Origin: Mesostigma viride
Lineage: Eukaryota > Streptophyta > Mesostigmatophyceae > Mesostigmatales > Mesostigmataceae
Length of the DNA: 64,000 nucleotides
Direction: 5' to 3'
Assembly (NCBI GenBank): GCA_009746045.1
Contig: RPFO01000299.1
Coordinates: 312,001-376,000, forward strand
This document shows positions 1 to 11,165 of this stretch, in pieces. Positions within the stretch are counted from its first letter, which is position 1. The number at the start of each line of letters is the position of its first letter. The notes beneath the pieces are model-generated. The model was given only the letters and a program-made list of their open reading frames with translations, had not been told where the DNA came from and did not search any database. The translations under genes and the position numbers were made by a program.

Positions 1-153
1 ACTTTACTTGAGATTTGGAAATCTGAACGTGCGGTTGGAGTTTCGCGGGGAAACCCGAGTTCCCCAAGTAATCCACCAATGATGCGCTTCGAACACTTGC
101 CCGCTAAAACCTAAGCAGCCGCTCCGGCTGGCCACTTAAACGAAACTTGATGC

Positions 154-339
154 GCCCGCCCGCCCGCCCGCCCGCCCGCCCACCCACCCACCCACCCACC
201 CACCCACCCACCCACCCACCCACCCACCCACCCACCCACCCACCCACCCACCCACCCACCCACCCACCCACCCACCCACCCACCCACCCACCCACCCACC
301 CACCCACCCACCCACCCACCCACCCACCCACCCACCCAC
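154..339. repeat. (CCCG)n passing into (CCCA)n microsatellite
   Basis: About six CCCG units are followed by about forty perfect CCCA units. The same CCCA motif, with C on the + strand, recurs at 23981-24152 and 54796-54971. The - strand is a run of GGG triplets one base apart and could form G-quadruplexes. The long WVGG and THPP open frames here are only translations of the repeat. Confidence 0.97.
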
Positions 340-568
340 TCCACCTATCCATCCAAAAAATTGCGCATCTTAGCAAGCGTAAGGGTGGCCTGTGAAATGT
401 GCTCCGCCACTGTGGTCTTAACGGGCAAGCTAGAACCTACGGTACTTGATATACTGAATCATTTTTATACTATTCTGGTCATTGATATTATAGTACTGCT
501 ATTCCAATATCGATAATTAGTATATTATTATGGATGATTGTTGAATTTTTGTGTACAATTGTCTATTT

Positions 569-2333
569 GTCCAGAGGCCTCAATTGAGGCCTTTTGGCTC
601 AATTGAGGCCTTTTTTACCAAGATCTCACAAAGTACGGTATTTTGGCGGGAAGGACCGGTCCTATGGGTCGTCCGGCCCCAGTGGCGCGAATCTGGTACA
701 TGTGCTGAGCGTCCTGACCCGTTGGGGTCGACAGGGGTCGACGGTTACTGAAAAATACGTGAGGTGGAAAAGTACCTATTTTGGCCACTTTCGTGCAACG
801 GGACGAGGAATTTTCACGAATGCCCGACCATGGCGGCCTCGAGTAAAATGGACCGTATGGCCACGTTCGTGCATCATTTCGAGCAGTATGGAGCGCGTTG
901 GGCAGATAAATTATCCTTGAAGCTAGCCCGACCGCTAAATGTGTCAAAAGTCGATTTATAAATTCGTGGGGTCGTTATTTGTGTGCTGAATGCCAGGTTA
1001 GTGAAATTCAGATGGGGCGTAATCGGCGTTGATAGTGCGCTTGCCAGCAGGCCGGTGCTTCGATATGCTGGGAAGGAGACTAGCGGAACGGCGGGGGGGG
1101 ATGTTGGGGCAGCTGTGACTAAAGGGGCACTGGCTATTTTCGAGCCTTTTGGCGTGCATCCGTAGGTAGAGGAAGGGGTGTTTTTAGCTAGGAAAAACTG
1201 GGATGCGGACAATAAACGCGCGCGCGCCCCCAGCTATGGGAGCGCCATTATGCGAACAGCGCTGGTGAGGCCGCTGCAGCCGCTTTCATACGTCAATGGA
1301 CGACGCATGGAGCGTCTGTCCGGCCAGATTTGCGGGCTGCATCGCTTCCGGACAACTTGAAAACGCCGAGCTTGAACAGCTTTTCTGATGCAGCCACGTT
1401 CAGCGCCAGCGCATATGCGTGCTTAGTGATCCCGGGTGTGAGGGGTGTGAACTGTAAGTGCGTCCTGGTGGTAGAAAGGTAATGGCATCGATTTGCTTGT
1501 GATATCGTCAGTTTTTAGCTGCCTATCGGCGCCTAGTGCCGTTGTGACGTAATGCAGGTTTTAGTACTTCGTGCAGTGCTCTGCGGCTGGCCCCCGCCGT
1601 GTAGACGTGTTTGCTTTCCATGAGAAGCATGGCAGTTCCTGCCATGCTGGCCATGTCTCAGGCAACCCTTGCAAAGCTTAAAATCAAGCTAGAGGTCTAG
1701 AAGACAGTGCAAATGGTGTCCAGTTATGCTTGTATATCTTGCCATGTGCTGTTCATCTGCTGCCGCGGCAGCAAACCCCTGTCAGAATATACCGTAACAA
1801 CGTAGATATTGGGGCTATGTGAGTGAAGCTAAGCGCTTGGAAGGTCACACCTATCATTATAATGCATGATCCTTGTGCGTGTTTGTAATAGAGGCTTTGG
1901 ATTCCTCATGGTTACGTGCAATACCCATGGCAGGCTGTTGCTGCCTGCAGTGCTGCGCGACAGCCCCGGCCGTGCAATTGTGTATGAGGCGTCCCTTGGG
2001 GAGCATGCCATGTCATGCCATGCTTACCGTGTTGTGGGGAAACCTCGAAAGGTCCAAAAGACACCTAAGAGGCAGAGGGAACTAAGTACTACCGCCTTTT
2101 TTCTGCTTGCATCTATGGTCATGCTGTGTTTATGGTGCCACCGCAGCGACACCCTGTTTTGTTAAATCATAATTAAATAGGTATTGGGGCTATATGACTG
2201 ATGTTAAGTGCTGGCAACCCCAAAACAATCATAATAATGCATGGCCTATGCTCATATTTGGAAAAAAGTTGTTTGGCTGCATGCAACACCCAATATAAAA
2301 AAGGCCTCAATTGAGGCCTTTTCCTGGACATTG
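569..2333. mobile_element. Possible non-autonomous DNA transposon with palindromic ends
   Basis: The 16-base palindrome GGCCTCAATTGAGGCC occurs at 576-591 and again at 2303-2318. A second partial copy lies at 597-609. Outside the palindromes the flanks are inverted to each other (GTCCAG on the left, CTGGAC on the right), which extends the inverted ends to roughly 30 bp with mismatches. No transposase is visible in the 1.7 kb between them. No clean target duplication was found, so the boundaries are approximate and this could be two independent palindromes. Confidence 0.35.
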
Positions 2334-3007
2334 GGACACAATACGGGATTTGAGCACAGGACCTGTCGCATTTTTTCGCGACGATAGGGGTCTCCTGATC
2401 CTATGGCATCCCAAGCTGTAGCCCAACTGCGAAAAGGCCTTTTATCAAAGAGCGGTGCAAGTGTGTCCGGAATTCTCCAATATGCACCAGTGGATCGAAT
2501 CTAACTGCTAGCCCCACGGGGGCGAATGTGAGTAGTACTTACTCACTGGGTTATGCAAATGGCGAAAGCCGCGCAAAGGTGACTCCAGGTTGGCCACCTG
2601 AATATGCATGAGTGTACACAAGAAATAGGCTGTGGAATAGATTTTTTCGTAAAAGAAATAAAACATAATGTAAGAAGTATGATATGTATTCCACCCTATG
2701 CAAGTCATCCCTAGCAAAGCAAACGCTGGTGGCATGGGGAAACACATGCCACTGTGTGGAGGATTATTTTATCACTTGGGGGTGTATATATCTCATATCT
2801 CCACACTGTGCGTGATGGGTGAGGGGTGGGGGGTTAGGACCCCCCTCTTCCCCCCCCCCCCCAATTCGGCTGTGTTCGTTGTGGCTCTTTTTTCTAGCCT
2901 TGACTGCCCCGCCATGCTTGAAACCGTGCGACCTATGTTTTTAATGGTTTACTCTGCTCTATGGCTGCCGTTGTTGTCATTGCTATGCGTGCCGTGCGTG
3001 GGTGCAG

Positions 3008-5033
3008 TTTGACCAGCGCCAGAAGCAGATGGGGCTTCCCACCAGTGACGAGCAGCAGAAGCACGAGATGCTCAAGAAGTTCATGGAGCAGGTGAGGGTG
3101 AGGGGGGTAAGGGGGGCGAGGGGGTGAGGGGGTGAGGGGGGTGAGGGGGGTGAGGGGGGGGGGGGGTTGCGGGGGGAGGCGTGGGGAGGGGGGGGGGGGG
3201 GGGAGAAGCTGGGAGAAGGGGGCAAGAGGGCGCCAGACGACGTGAGAAAAGGCAAGGGGAAGAATGGGAAGGTGGCAAATGAGGCAAGGACGGTCAAGGT
3301 GGACAAGAGAGGGCAAGTGGAAGGGTTTTGCAAAGTCCCATGCTGTACCCATCGATTGCCCAGTGGGACTAGATTGGGGTGTCGGATGCATCCAGCACAA
3401 TTGAGCTTTTTTGTCTTGGGCTGTCACATGAAGTTATGCGGGCACAAGTAGACCCCGTGGGGGCCAAGCCCCCTACTATTTTAGACTCTACCATTGGAGA
3501 CTCCTATTCAAAGTCCGGCTGTGCAGAATACAAATCCCCGTGGCACGGTGCCCGTGGCCCGTCGCGTCGCCCGGTGCCCGGTGCCCGTGGCCCGATACCG
3601 GTTACCGCAGTGGCCCTTATATCCGTACCCATAATTATGTACGAATCGCCCTTGTACATGCCCCTGAAAACCCCTCATTCCGGCCTTGTACAACCGAAGA
3701 AATCTCCTTCAGATTAGTCAATATACATATTAGTGCCCCCCACAGTGTCTACCTGTAGAGGCCCCTCAAGTAAATACCCTGACAATATACCTACGTACTG
3801 TAAAAAAAAATCCTAAAATTTTACGTACTTGTAACAAAAATTCCAAAAACTCTTCGTACGATAATTAAGCGTACACATATAAGGGCCACTACGGTAGTAG
3901 TGGCCCGATGGCTACTGGCTATTTGGAGTGGTGTCGTTGAAATTCCTTTCATCCCTCTGTTGCACAAAATTTTCGCCCGTAGCCAGTTGCCCGTGGCCCG
4001 TGGCTACTGGCTAGTTGCCCGTGGCTTAAGTTTTGGCCCGTCGCCCGTCATGACTTTTGTCCCTTGCTGAAATCGCCCGTGGCTTGTTGCTCGTGGCTAG
4101 TTGACCGTGGCCCGTCGGCGCTGAAAGTCCTTCCGTCCCTCGCTGAAATTGCCGGTTGCTAGGTAGTCGCCCGTTTGACCGGCGCCCGTCGCCTGAAATT
4201 CCTTTCGTCCCTTGCTGAAATTGCCGGTTGCTAGGTAGTCGCCCGTTTGACCGGCGCCCGTCGCCTGAAATTCCTTCCGTCCCTTGCTGAAATTGCCCGG
4301 GGATAGTTGCCCGTGGCTAAGTGTCCCGTCGCCCGTCGCCTGAAATTCCTTCAGTCCCTTTTTCCTAGTGGTAACGTGCTCCTTCGCTGAGCTCCGGAGA
4401 GGAGGCCGCTGAAGCGGCCGCGCGCCTGATGGCGCCCCTGGCGCTTCGCGCGCAGTGTATCTGCGATTCGTCCCGCGATCTCCGGAGAGCTCTGGAGTAC
4501 GCAATGGCTGATTTTGGTACCACGATTCGTTACCTAATTATGCAACCAACAGTCATGAAGTTTGCCTTACATGGGTGTAAGGATTTGGCAGCTGTCTCTT
4601 TCCCTGTGTTATACCCCCCCTACACACAGTGATGCTTGTGTAATGCAGCTCTCTGCACATCTGTTTGTGCAAGATTTTGTTTTCTCGTCTTCCTGCTCAC
4701 AAGTTAGTGGACCTACATCCAATTGTTACTGGTGCATTTTTTCTTTGCATGCCCGTCACGCATGGTATGAGGTTGGCTTGGAAGGTTACAGGTGCCTCGT
4801 GGAACCCTGGGATGCTTGCTTAGAACCATACTTGTCTCCTTGATACTTGGTGTGTATATGAACATTTTGCCAGCTTGTTTCAATGCCTTAATGGTTTCTT
4901 TTGTTGTTCTTCATATCTTTTGGTGGCCGCTTGCTCATTTTCCACTTGTGCATGTATGTGTATGGCTGACGTGTGGATTTAATGTGGGCTGCAGCATCCT
5001 GAGATGGATTTCTCCAAGGCGAAGATCGGATAA
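3008..5033 (+). CDS. NUDC: NUDC-family protein, last two exons (partial gene)
   Basis: Two exons encode the C-terminal tail of nuclear distribution protein C, a CS-domain (p23-like) co-chaperone that works with dynein, LIS1 and Hsp90 clients. The first exon, 3008-3091, follows a pyrimidine-rich acceptor ending GGTGCAG. It encodes 28 residues that include the family signature DQRQKQMGLPTSDEQQK and LKKFM. The second exon, 4995-5033, follows GGGCTGCAG and encodes HPEMDFSKAKIG and TAA. Together they match the conserved end of animal and plant NUDC, where this helix-forming tail follows the CS domain. Both junctions are phase 0 (GAG CAG/GTGAGG, then CAG/CAT). The CS-domain exons are not in the window, so either the gene starts upstream or this is a fragment; the intact stop and splice sites favour a real gene. 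The 1.9-kb intron starts with a GTGAGGGG-like tandem repeat. Confidence 0.88.
3092..3212 (+). repeat. G-rich tandem repeat starting at the NUDC splice donor
   Basis: Directly after the exon the donor hexamer GTGAGG is repeated many times as GTGAGG, GGTAAGG, GCGAGG and GGTGAGG units, which then run into two poly-G stretches around 3157-3200. The whole tract is a decayed array of 5' splice-site-like words. Confidence 0.85.
3535..4350. repeat. Degenerate GCCCGTGGC-type minisatellite in the NUDC intron
   Basis: Variants of GCCCGTGGCCCGT and GGCTACTGGCTAGTTG alternate at 3540-3600 and 3890-4100. From about 4120 to 4350 a unit of about 72 bp is present three times; each unit contains TGAAATTCCTTTCGTCCC and GACCGGCGCCCGTCGCC. 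The words resemble the GTGGCTC array at 57.4 kb. There are no coding features. Confidence 0.75.
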
Positions 5034-5264
5034 GTTTTGGGGGAGGAAGCAGTGAGCTGTAGAAAGCTGTGCTTCTCTGAGGTATCATCACTGGTTAGAT
5101 ATATATAAAGTTGGAAACATGACATCTGGAAGATCACATGTGTCGCTGTTAGTGTAGCAGCAGTAATGATAATAGATCAATCAATGAAGTACAAGTTTAT
5201 GTGTACGCATGCTTTGAACACGAGCTAGATCTCCAGGGGCTATGCATTGGACTACAGGTCTACT
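5034..5264 (+). other. Probable NUDC 3' untranslated region and downstream sequence
   Basis: This AT-rich sequence follows the NUDC stop codon and has no open frame of interest. I cannot place the polyadenylation site with confidence. Retroelement sequence begins at about 5265. Confidence 0.5.
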
Positions 5265-5473
5265 TAATCAAATAATAACTAAAATAAGCAGCAATAATTA
5301 AGAACATTTCTCCGTGTGGAGTAAATGTAACATGTATCCCTGAGAATGGGGCATATGTTTTTTTATACATTCTGAGCTACAACTTGCAGGTGGTGGGTGT
5401 AAACTGCCACCTACTCCAGACGGGTGCACAATTAAGTGCACTTACCTGCACCACTTGCTTGTATTCCAGCAGC
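5265..5473 (-). mobile_element. Short retroelement copy, family A (LINE 3' end type)
   Basis: Read on the - strand this copy contains the CACCTGCA, GGTGCAC, CATATGCCCC and CTCC-loop-GGAG words shared with copies at 17.4-17.75, 18.23-18.4, 56.39-56.56, 63.2-63.4 and 63.5-63.7 kb, and it ends in an AT-rich tail at its low-coordinate side. The same words form the 3' untranslated region of the ORF1-only element at 17271-17752, so family A copies are most simply 5'-truncated retrocopies of LINE-type 3' ends. Confidence 0.65.
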
Positions 5474-7946
5474 TAATTAATTAATTAATTAATTAGACTC
5501 GTGCTCCCGTTGGGGAGTCACGGAGCATTAACCCCGATGGATGGATGGATGGGTGCACACATTCCTACCGGTCTAATCTATCTACATTGGCTACATACTA
5601 CATCTATCTAACAACATTCTAACTACAACATCTATCTAGGCAGCCGCACGCTGCCCTAGGGGGAGCTATCTAGCGTGCCTCCCGCGGGATTGCACACGCG
5701 GGCGCTTCCCCACTGGGGGGGGCTCGTTGTCCTCTATGACCTGGGCCCACTTGGCCTTGTCCATCATCTTCTTCCAAATCACGGAGCTAGAGGCCTAGGC
5801 CCCCCATGTCCTCTACTAGCTGTTCTTTGAAGGTGCGGGCCTTGCGGCGTCTAACATCACGGGGCCCAGCCCACGTCAGGAGGTGCCGGCCAGGCTGGGC
5901 TGGTCGCAGTCCTGCGGGGGGGCCACGTGAGGTGTCTACCTGGTTGGTGCGAGCTAGGTGCCCTACTAGCTGCAGGCGGCGTTGCTTAATTGTGCTGGTG
6001 ATATAGGGCATGCCCTGGTACAGGTCCTCATTGCGGACATGAGCAGCATATCCTACTCTGAAAATGGAACGCAGCATGCTGGTGACCGCGCCGTCCAGCT
6101 TGGCGGGCCAGGTCGGCGGTGAGGGTCCACGTCTCGACGCCATACGTGAGAACAGGAAGGACGAGGACCTTGAACAGGTCCTGTTTCTCGATCTTGCCCA
6201 GGGGCTTGCGCCACAGGGCCCGGTACTGGCGTAAAGCGTGCCAGGCGAGGGAGATGCGGTGGTCCACATCCACCTCGCAGCTAGGGAGCAGGCTGCCCAG
6301 CAGCTTAACGCGGTCCCGATACAGGACTCGAGAGCCGTCTAGGAGATAGAGGGGCGGCGCTGAGGTGGTGAGCCCAACCGCCAGGGCCTCTGTCTTCTTG
6401 CTGACCTCAAGCCCCACTGCACGGGCCTCGAGAGCCAGGCAGTCAAGCCATGTCTGCACGTGCTCAGTGTCCTCAAAGAGGGTGGTGTCGTCTGCGTAAA
6501 TGATGTCTGCTAGCCGAATCTCCGTACACGTCCGCACCGCCATGCCAGAATTTGTTAGCAACCTGCACTCCTGGTTCCCTGCCCACGATGCGGGCAAATC
6601 GCTTGCGCGCCTGAATCATTACGTATTCGACAACAATAATGAACAGGTAGGGCGACAGCACGCAGCCCTGCCACACACCCTTCTGTAAAGGACATGGGGG
6701 CGTGGTCCCGTAAGAAGTGCGCACCGAAGTGGTGGACCCTTCATACAGGTTGCGGATGACAGCAATCAGGGGGCGGGGGATCCGGAACAACTCGAGGATG
6801 TCCCAAAGCGCAGGCCAGAAAACCGAATCGAAGGCTTTGATGAAGTCCACCAGCACAAGGTGCAAAGGGGACTCACCAGGCTGAAGGCGTTGCAGTTCCT
6901 CCACCAGTCGGCGAGTAGCGAAGAGCGCCTGTACTGTGTTGCGACCTGAACGGAAGCCGTGCTGAGTCTCGCTGAGGTGACCGTCCAGGGCCGTGCGCAG
7001 GCGGTTCAGGATGAGCCGCATAAGAAGCTTGAGGGCCGGGGGCACTTAATTGACTGATGCACACCCCTCTGTAGTTGCCGGGGTCGGCAGGCGACCCCTT
7101 GTTCTTGTACAGCATCGTGCGAAAACTGTGTTGCCAGGCCGCTGGAGGTGGTTGCGACGACAGCATAACACCTGTGTCCTCGAATTCGGCTGCAAGTTTT
7201 ACAACTGCGGCCGGAATCTCGTCAGAGCCGGTGGCTGCGTCATAACGCAGGCGCTGGACCGCCTCCGTGACCTCGCGAGAGGTGAAAGGAGGCATGTCAG
7301 ACGGGTCGCCAAGTGGGCCGACCAGCGGGGGGACTAGGTAGTCCGCCGCTGACCTAGGCGGGGCCGGGGGCCCTGCGGGGCCGGCCAGGGCGGCCGGGCG
7401 GGCGGCGGCGGCTGGGAGCAGGGGTGGGGGCGGCGCAGCTGTCCCCACGACCTCGGCCGTGGCCGTGGCCCAGGTACGAAGCCGCTTGGCTGGGGCGCCG
7501 GGGACGTCGTGGCGGTGGGGCCGGCCGAGGCCGTCCGGGTGCCCGAGGCGCTTGTACCAGAACCAGGCCCCCTTGCCGTCGTGCTTCTGCTGGCAGCTGC
7601 GCAGGTCCTTGACAATCTGCTGAGCATCTGCCTTCTCAGCCTGCTCGTAGGCGGCCCTCAGAGCTGCTTGCAGCCCAGGTTTGGCGAGCGGATCTAGAGC
7701 TGTTGCGGCGGAGCATCTGCCTGGCGGCGACCACTGTCGGTGCGTGACGGTGGACAGCAAGCTGCCGACGCGGAGGCAAGGTGGGGAGGGTGCGGGCAGC
7801 CAGGCGATACTTGGCGGCGACACCACGGAGGATCACTGAAATATCCCCCGGCGGCGGAATGGCGTGTAACTGCTGTCGGCTGCCCCCGGCGTCGAATACG
7901 GCCAGGAAATCATCCCTGTGCGACATAGCGGCCTGCTCTAGCCCCC
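5474..7946 (-). mobile_element. LINE-a: 5'-truncated non-LTR retrotransposon
   Basis: The element reads right to left. Its 3' end is at the (TTAA)n tail 5474-5495, preceded on the - strand by the hairpin CTCCCCAACGGGAG (5505-5520 region). A (GGAT)n run lies in the 3' UTR near 5538. Its 5' end is cut where a MITE begins at 7951. It contains a decayed ORF2 with the reverse transcriptase. The same tail plus hairpin occurs at 15249-15295 and 63926-63976. Confidence 0.85.
5787..7945 (-). pseudogene. LINE-a ORF2 reverse transcriptase remnant
   Basis: This is the reverse transcriptase protein of a target-primed retrotransposon, broken into at least four frames. In order on the - strand it has a linker (7945-7640), the lead-in with FTSREVTEAVQRLRYDAATG and DEIPAAVVKLA (about 7290-7200), and finger motifs NYRGVCI, GFRSGRNT and the palm aspartate in DFIKAFDSVFW (about 7080-6830). 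It continues with GVWQGCVLSPYLF (about 6680), the catalytic YADDTT (6483-6500) and a C-terminal GHLARTNQVDT block (5950). The stop is at 5787-5789. Frame breaks near 7045, 6590 and 6270 and the missing endonuclease make it non-functional. The same domains are found in the LINE at 8.7-11.2 kb. Confidence 0.9.
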
Positions 7947-7950
7947 AGCA

Positions 7951-8443
7951 GGCCGGGCCCACTTCAAATGTTCCGCCGTCCAAGCCAAGTGTGTGACACT
8001 TTTTCGCTATTTTCGCAAAAAAAAAATAAAATTTCGCACGAGTTCGCGTGATTTTCGCGTGATTTTCGCAAAATTTTCACACATTTTCGCACGATTTCGC
8101 ACGATTTCGCACAATTTTGCATGATTTCGCACAATTTCGCATGGATTTCAACCAAGGGTCGTTTTGGGGAGTGACGTTTGACAAAATTTCGCATGAATTC
8201 ACACACGTTGTGCACATCAAAATTTTTTACCGTCGACATTTTTCACATGAAATTTCGCACAATTTCAGCAAATTTCGCACAAATTCGCACGATTTCAGCA
8301 AATTTCACACGATTTCAGCAAATTTCGCACAATTTCGCACGATTTCGCACGACGAATCACTCTGCAGAGTGACGATCGTCGAAAAAGTCAAAAAAACGAC
8401 CAAAAGTGTCACACTTTTCGGAACATTTGAAGTGGGCCCGGCC
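7951..8443. mobile_element. MITE with 25-bp perfect terminal inverted repeats
   Basis: The left end (7951-7975) starts GGCCGGGCCCACTTCAAATG and is perfectly inverted at 8419-8443. The 4-bp word AGCA flanks both sides (7947-7950 and 8444-8447) as a possible target duplication. A second, inner inverted pair (GTGTGACACTTTT near 7990, AAAAGTGTCACAC near 8402) lies just inside. The interior has no gene; it is a dense degenerate array of ATTTCGCAC and AATTTCGCA words on the + strand. I cannot assign a superfamily. Confidence 0.85.
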
Positions 8444-8447
8444 AGCA

Positions 8448-8558
8448 GCTAAGGTGCGGGCATGGGGTGGAAGATGATCATGGCTTTAGAAGCAATGGCT
8501 AGGGCATGATGGTGTCTCAGCAGAGAGTGCATCTCTGCATGGGCAAAGCATGCATGGC
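8448..8558 (-). mobile_element. Family A retroelement fragment
   Basis: CTAAGGTGCGG, GGGTGGAAGAT and ATCATGGCT here recur at 56551-56600 next to a full family A copy. The piece lies between the MITE and the tail of LINE-b. It carries no open reading frame. Confidence 0.5.
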
Positions 8559-8728
8559 TAAATTAAAATTAAAATCAAATTATAACATGCCTCCGTTGGG
8601 AGATCATGTAGCACATATTCCTTGATGGATGGGTGGTGTGGAGGAAGCCGCGTAATCGAACTAACCTAACTCTAACCTATCTAGTCTAGAAATCCTAACT
8701 ACACTACTCAGCAAAACGCCCCTTCCTC

Positions 8729-11157
8729 TTAGGGGGGGGTGGCTTGCCCACAGGGGCTGGCGTGTGAGCCTTGACAAATTCTTCTGCCACCACGCCTTGT
8801 CCTGCATGGTGCCCAGTCCAAAGAAGGGACCGAGAGAGAGTGGATGCGGTATTCATCAAACTGGGCTGGGATCACTAGGTCGTCCAGCAACATCTGGATG
8901 TAGTTCGTGAAAGGTTTCCCTACCCTTTTGGGAATGCCCTTGGGGCCAGGCCAGGTCAGAATGTGCCGCCCTGGCTGGCCAAGCCGCTGGGGGCCGGCCA
9001 GACCAAGGGCGGTGTCGACCTGGCTGGCGCGAGCAAGATGTCCCACAAATGCTATCCTACGCTGCCTAATCTCGTCCGAAATACGAGGCATACCATGATA
9101 CACAGACTCTAATGACGGGCGCTTGGAAAACCCTATACGTTAAGGACCTGTCGGAGCATCCTGTAAACCGTGCCGTCTAGCTTAGCTGCCAGAGTGGGTG
9201 TGAGTGGACATCCACGCCTCGGCGCCATACGTGAGTCTCGAGTGATTTATCTACGGTACCAAATCCGAAAGGCTTGCATCACTCCCCGGAAAGGAGAACT
9301 TTTGCGGATGACTGTAGGTGTAAGTTGGCGATGCCATGGTAACCGGAGACGTCCGTCCTATAGTCAGCGAAAGTTGGTGCGAGAGGTCCCCAGTTCGATT
9401 CCGGTCGGATTCATTTCCAGATCGCGTTTTTCCGCGTTTTCCGCGGCCCGGCACTGAACGCAAATGGTTTTCACCTTTGCGGAGGGCCTGATCAGAATAC
9501 GTACGTGAGCTGACCGTGAGGACGAGGACCTTGAAGAGCATGCGCTTGCGGTGCTCGCCCAGGCCCTTTGAGCGCCAGTAGGTGTTGCATGAGCAAACGG
9601 AGCCTGGCCCAGGCCAGGCCGATGCGGGTGTCCACATCGTCTGCAGTGTCGATCAGGGAGCCGACTCCCCAACAGTTTGAAGCGATCGCGGAACGGGACC
9701 TCCGTCCCGTCGAGCAGGCGCGGCAGGGGTGGTGTACTGGAGGCCCCAATCACCATCGCCTCAGTTTTGGTCAACACTAATCTCCAACCCCACCGCCCTC
9801 GCCTCCAGGCCCAGACAGTCCAGCCAGGTCTGAATGTGCTCGGGGCGCGCGACGAGGGTGGTGTCATCCGCATAAATAAGGCCAGCCAGGCGGTAGCCAG
9901 GTTTAACCCCGCCGTGCGCGCTCTCGTTAAGGATGTCCAAGCCAGGCTCGAACCCCTTAAGAGCAGTAAAGCGCGCACATGCCCGGCGCATGACGTGATC
10001 CACGACAATAATGAATAGGTATGGGGACGCCGGTACAGGACACAACCTTGCCACACCCCGTGGTGAAGGGGGAAATGGTGGGGTGGTGCCTTCCGCAGTC
10101 CGCACTACTGCCTGTGAGCTAGCCCTCATACAGTCGACGAATGGCAGCAATAAACGCTGGTGGCACCCGATCCAGAGCTAGGATGGCCCAAAGACTGGCT
10201 GAGCCTAAAGATAGGCTGAGCCTCCCAGAGGACCGTGTCAAAAGCCTTGCATTGATATAGACAACAAAAACGGAAGACCAGCGGCAAACTGTCAGGGCAA
10301 AGGCCACGCACCTCCTCCATCAACCGGCGCGCGACAAACACAGTCATGACAGTGTTACGACCACGACGGAAACCCATCTGAGACTCACCCAAGTGTGGGT
10401 CCAGCACGGCGCGGAGCCTGTGCAGCATCGTGCGCATGAAGACCTTCAGCGCGGCGCTCTGGAGGCAGACACCCCGGTAGTTACCGGGGTCAGCAGCAGA
10501 GCCCTTCTTGTACAGCATGACGCGGATGGCCGTCTGCAACTCAGCCAGGCGGAGGCTCGTCAGAGAGCAGGACACGGTTGCAGAACGCCAGCAGAAGATC
10601 CCTAACCGCCGCGGGACTCAGGAGTGTTCAGCAGCTCAGCCGAAACTGTGGTCGGCACCGACCGCCGCGTCATACCGCAGGCGAGCAAGGGCGCCGTCCA
10701 ATTCCTTCAAAGTGAAGGGCCGGTGGACGACGTCGTTGGTGGCAAGGCAGCCCTCCTGCAAGGCGGGGACTTGGTAGTCCGCGGCCGAGGAGGGGGGCGC
10801 CGGCGGCGGCGGGGGTCCGGCGACCCCGAGACGCGGGCGGCCGTTTCGGGGTGAAGCGGCGGGGGGGGCCGGGGCGCGAGCCCCACCTGTCAAGGAAACG
10901 TTGTGCCGGGCCAACCAGCGGTCAAGGCTTAGCGGCGCCGTGCCGTCCCCTGTGTGCTCCACCGGGGTGCGCTGCCGCCGGCCGCCGAGCCGGTCGAGGT
11001 GGTATCACATGTCCTTGCCCTACTAGTGGTTGCGAGCTTGGCAGGCCTTGGCATCTGCGATGCACTGGGCCGCCTCCGCGTCCTGAGCGTGCTCGTAGGC
11101 CTCCACGAGGGCGGCCTTTCGCACTGGCGTCTGCAGCGGGTCCCGGTTACGCTTGAG
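8729..11157 (-). pseudogene. LINE-b ORF2 reverse transcriptase remnant
   Basis: This is a broken reverse transcriptase of the same family as LINE-a. Visible blocks on the - strand are the pre-RT helix with VEAYEHAQDAEAAQC (about 11100), FTLKELDGALARLRYDAAVG (about 10690), NYRGVCLQSAALK (about 10460), GFRRGRNTVMTVF (about 10370), the catalytic YADDTT (9862-9880) and the C-terminal GHLARASQVDTALGL block (about 9030), with the last open frame ending at 8729. Frameshifts occur around 10620, 10250, 10060 and 9750. A 266-bp tRNA-like insert splits the C-terminal half. A near-identical C-terminal copy lies at 56.6-57.2 kb on the + strand. Confidence 0.88.
9236..9501 (+). mobile_element. Putative tRNA-derived SINE inserted in LINE-b
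   Basis: The 266-bp insert is absent from the matching position of LINE-a, where the sequence runs straight from CATACGTGAG into the next LINE segment. It is bounded by an 8-bp direct repeat TACGTGAG (9228-9235 and 9502-9509). On the + strand it holds a B-box-like AGTTCGATTCC at 9392-9402 and an A-box-like AGCGAAAGTTGG at 9366-9377, spaced as in tRNA genes. The T-arm pairing is imperfect, so this is tRNA-like and not a functional tRNA. Confidence 0.6.
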
Positions 11158-11165
11158 GCGGTGCC

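Larger units (their letters stand above)
1..3007. other. Non-coding stretch upstream of the NUDC exons
   Basis: I find no credible exon here on either strand; open frames are short and have no recognisable domain. The exon starting at 3008 needs an upstream exon (the CS domain of NUDC), so at least part of this stretch should be intron, and the missing exons probably lie before the window. It holds a (CCCG/CCCA) tract at 154-339, AT-rich sequence at 440-560, a possible inverted-repeat element at 569-2333 and a C-homopolymer near 2855-2868. Confidence 0.5.

Noticed and set aside
104-395. WVGG and PPTH repeat proteins, also at 23.9-24.2 and 54.8-55.1 kb
   Set aside because: Translations of (CCCA)n in all frames; no start context or domain.
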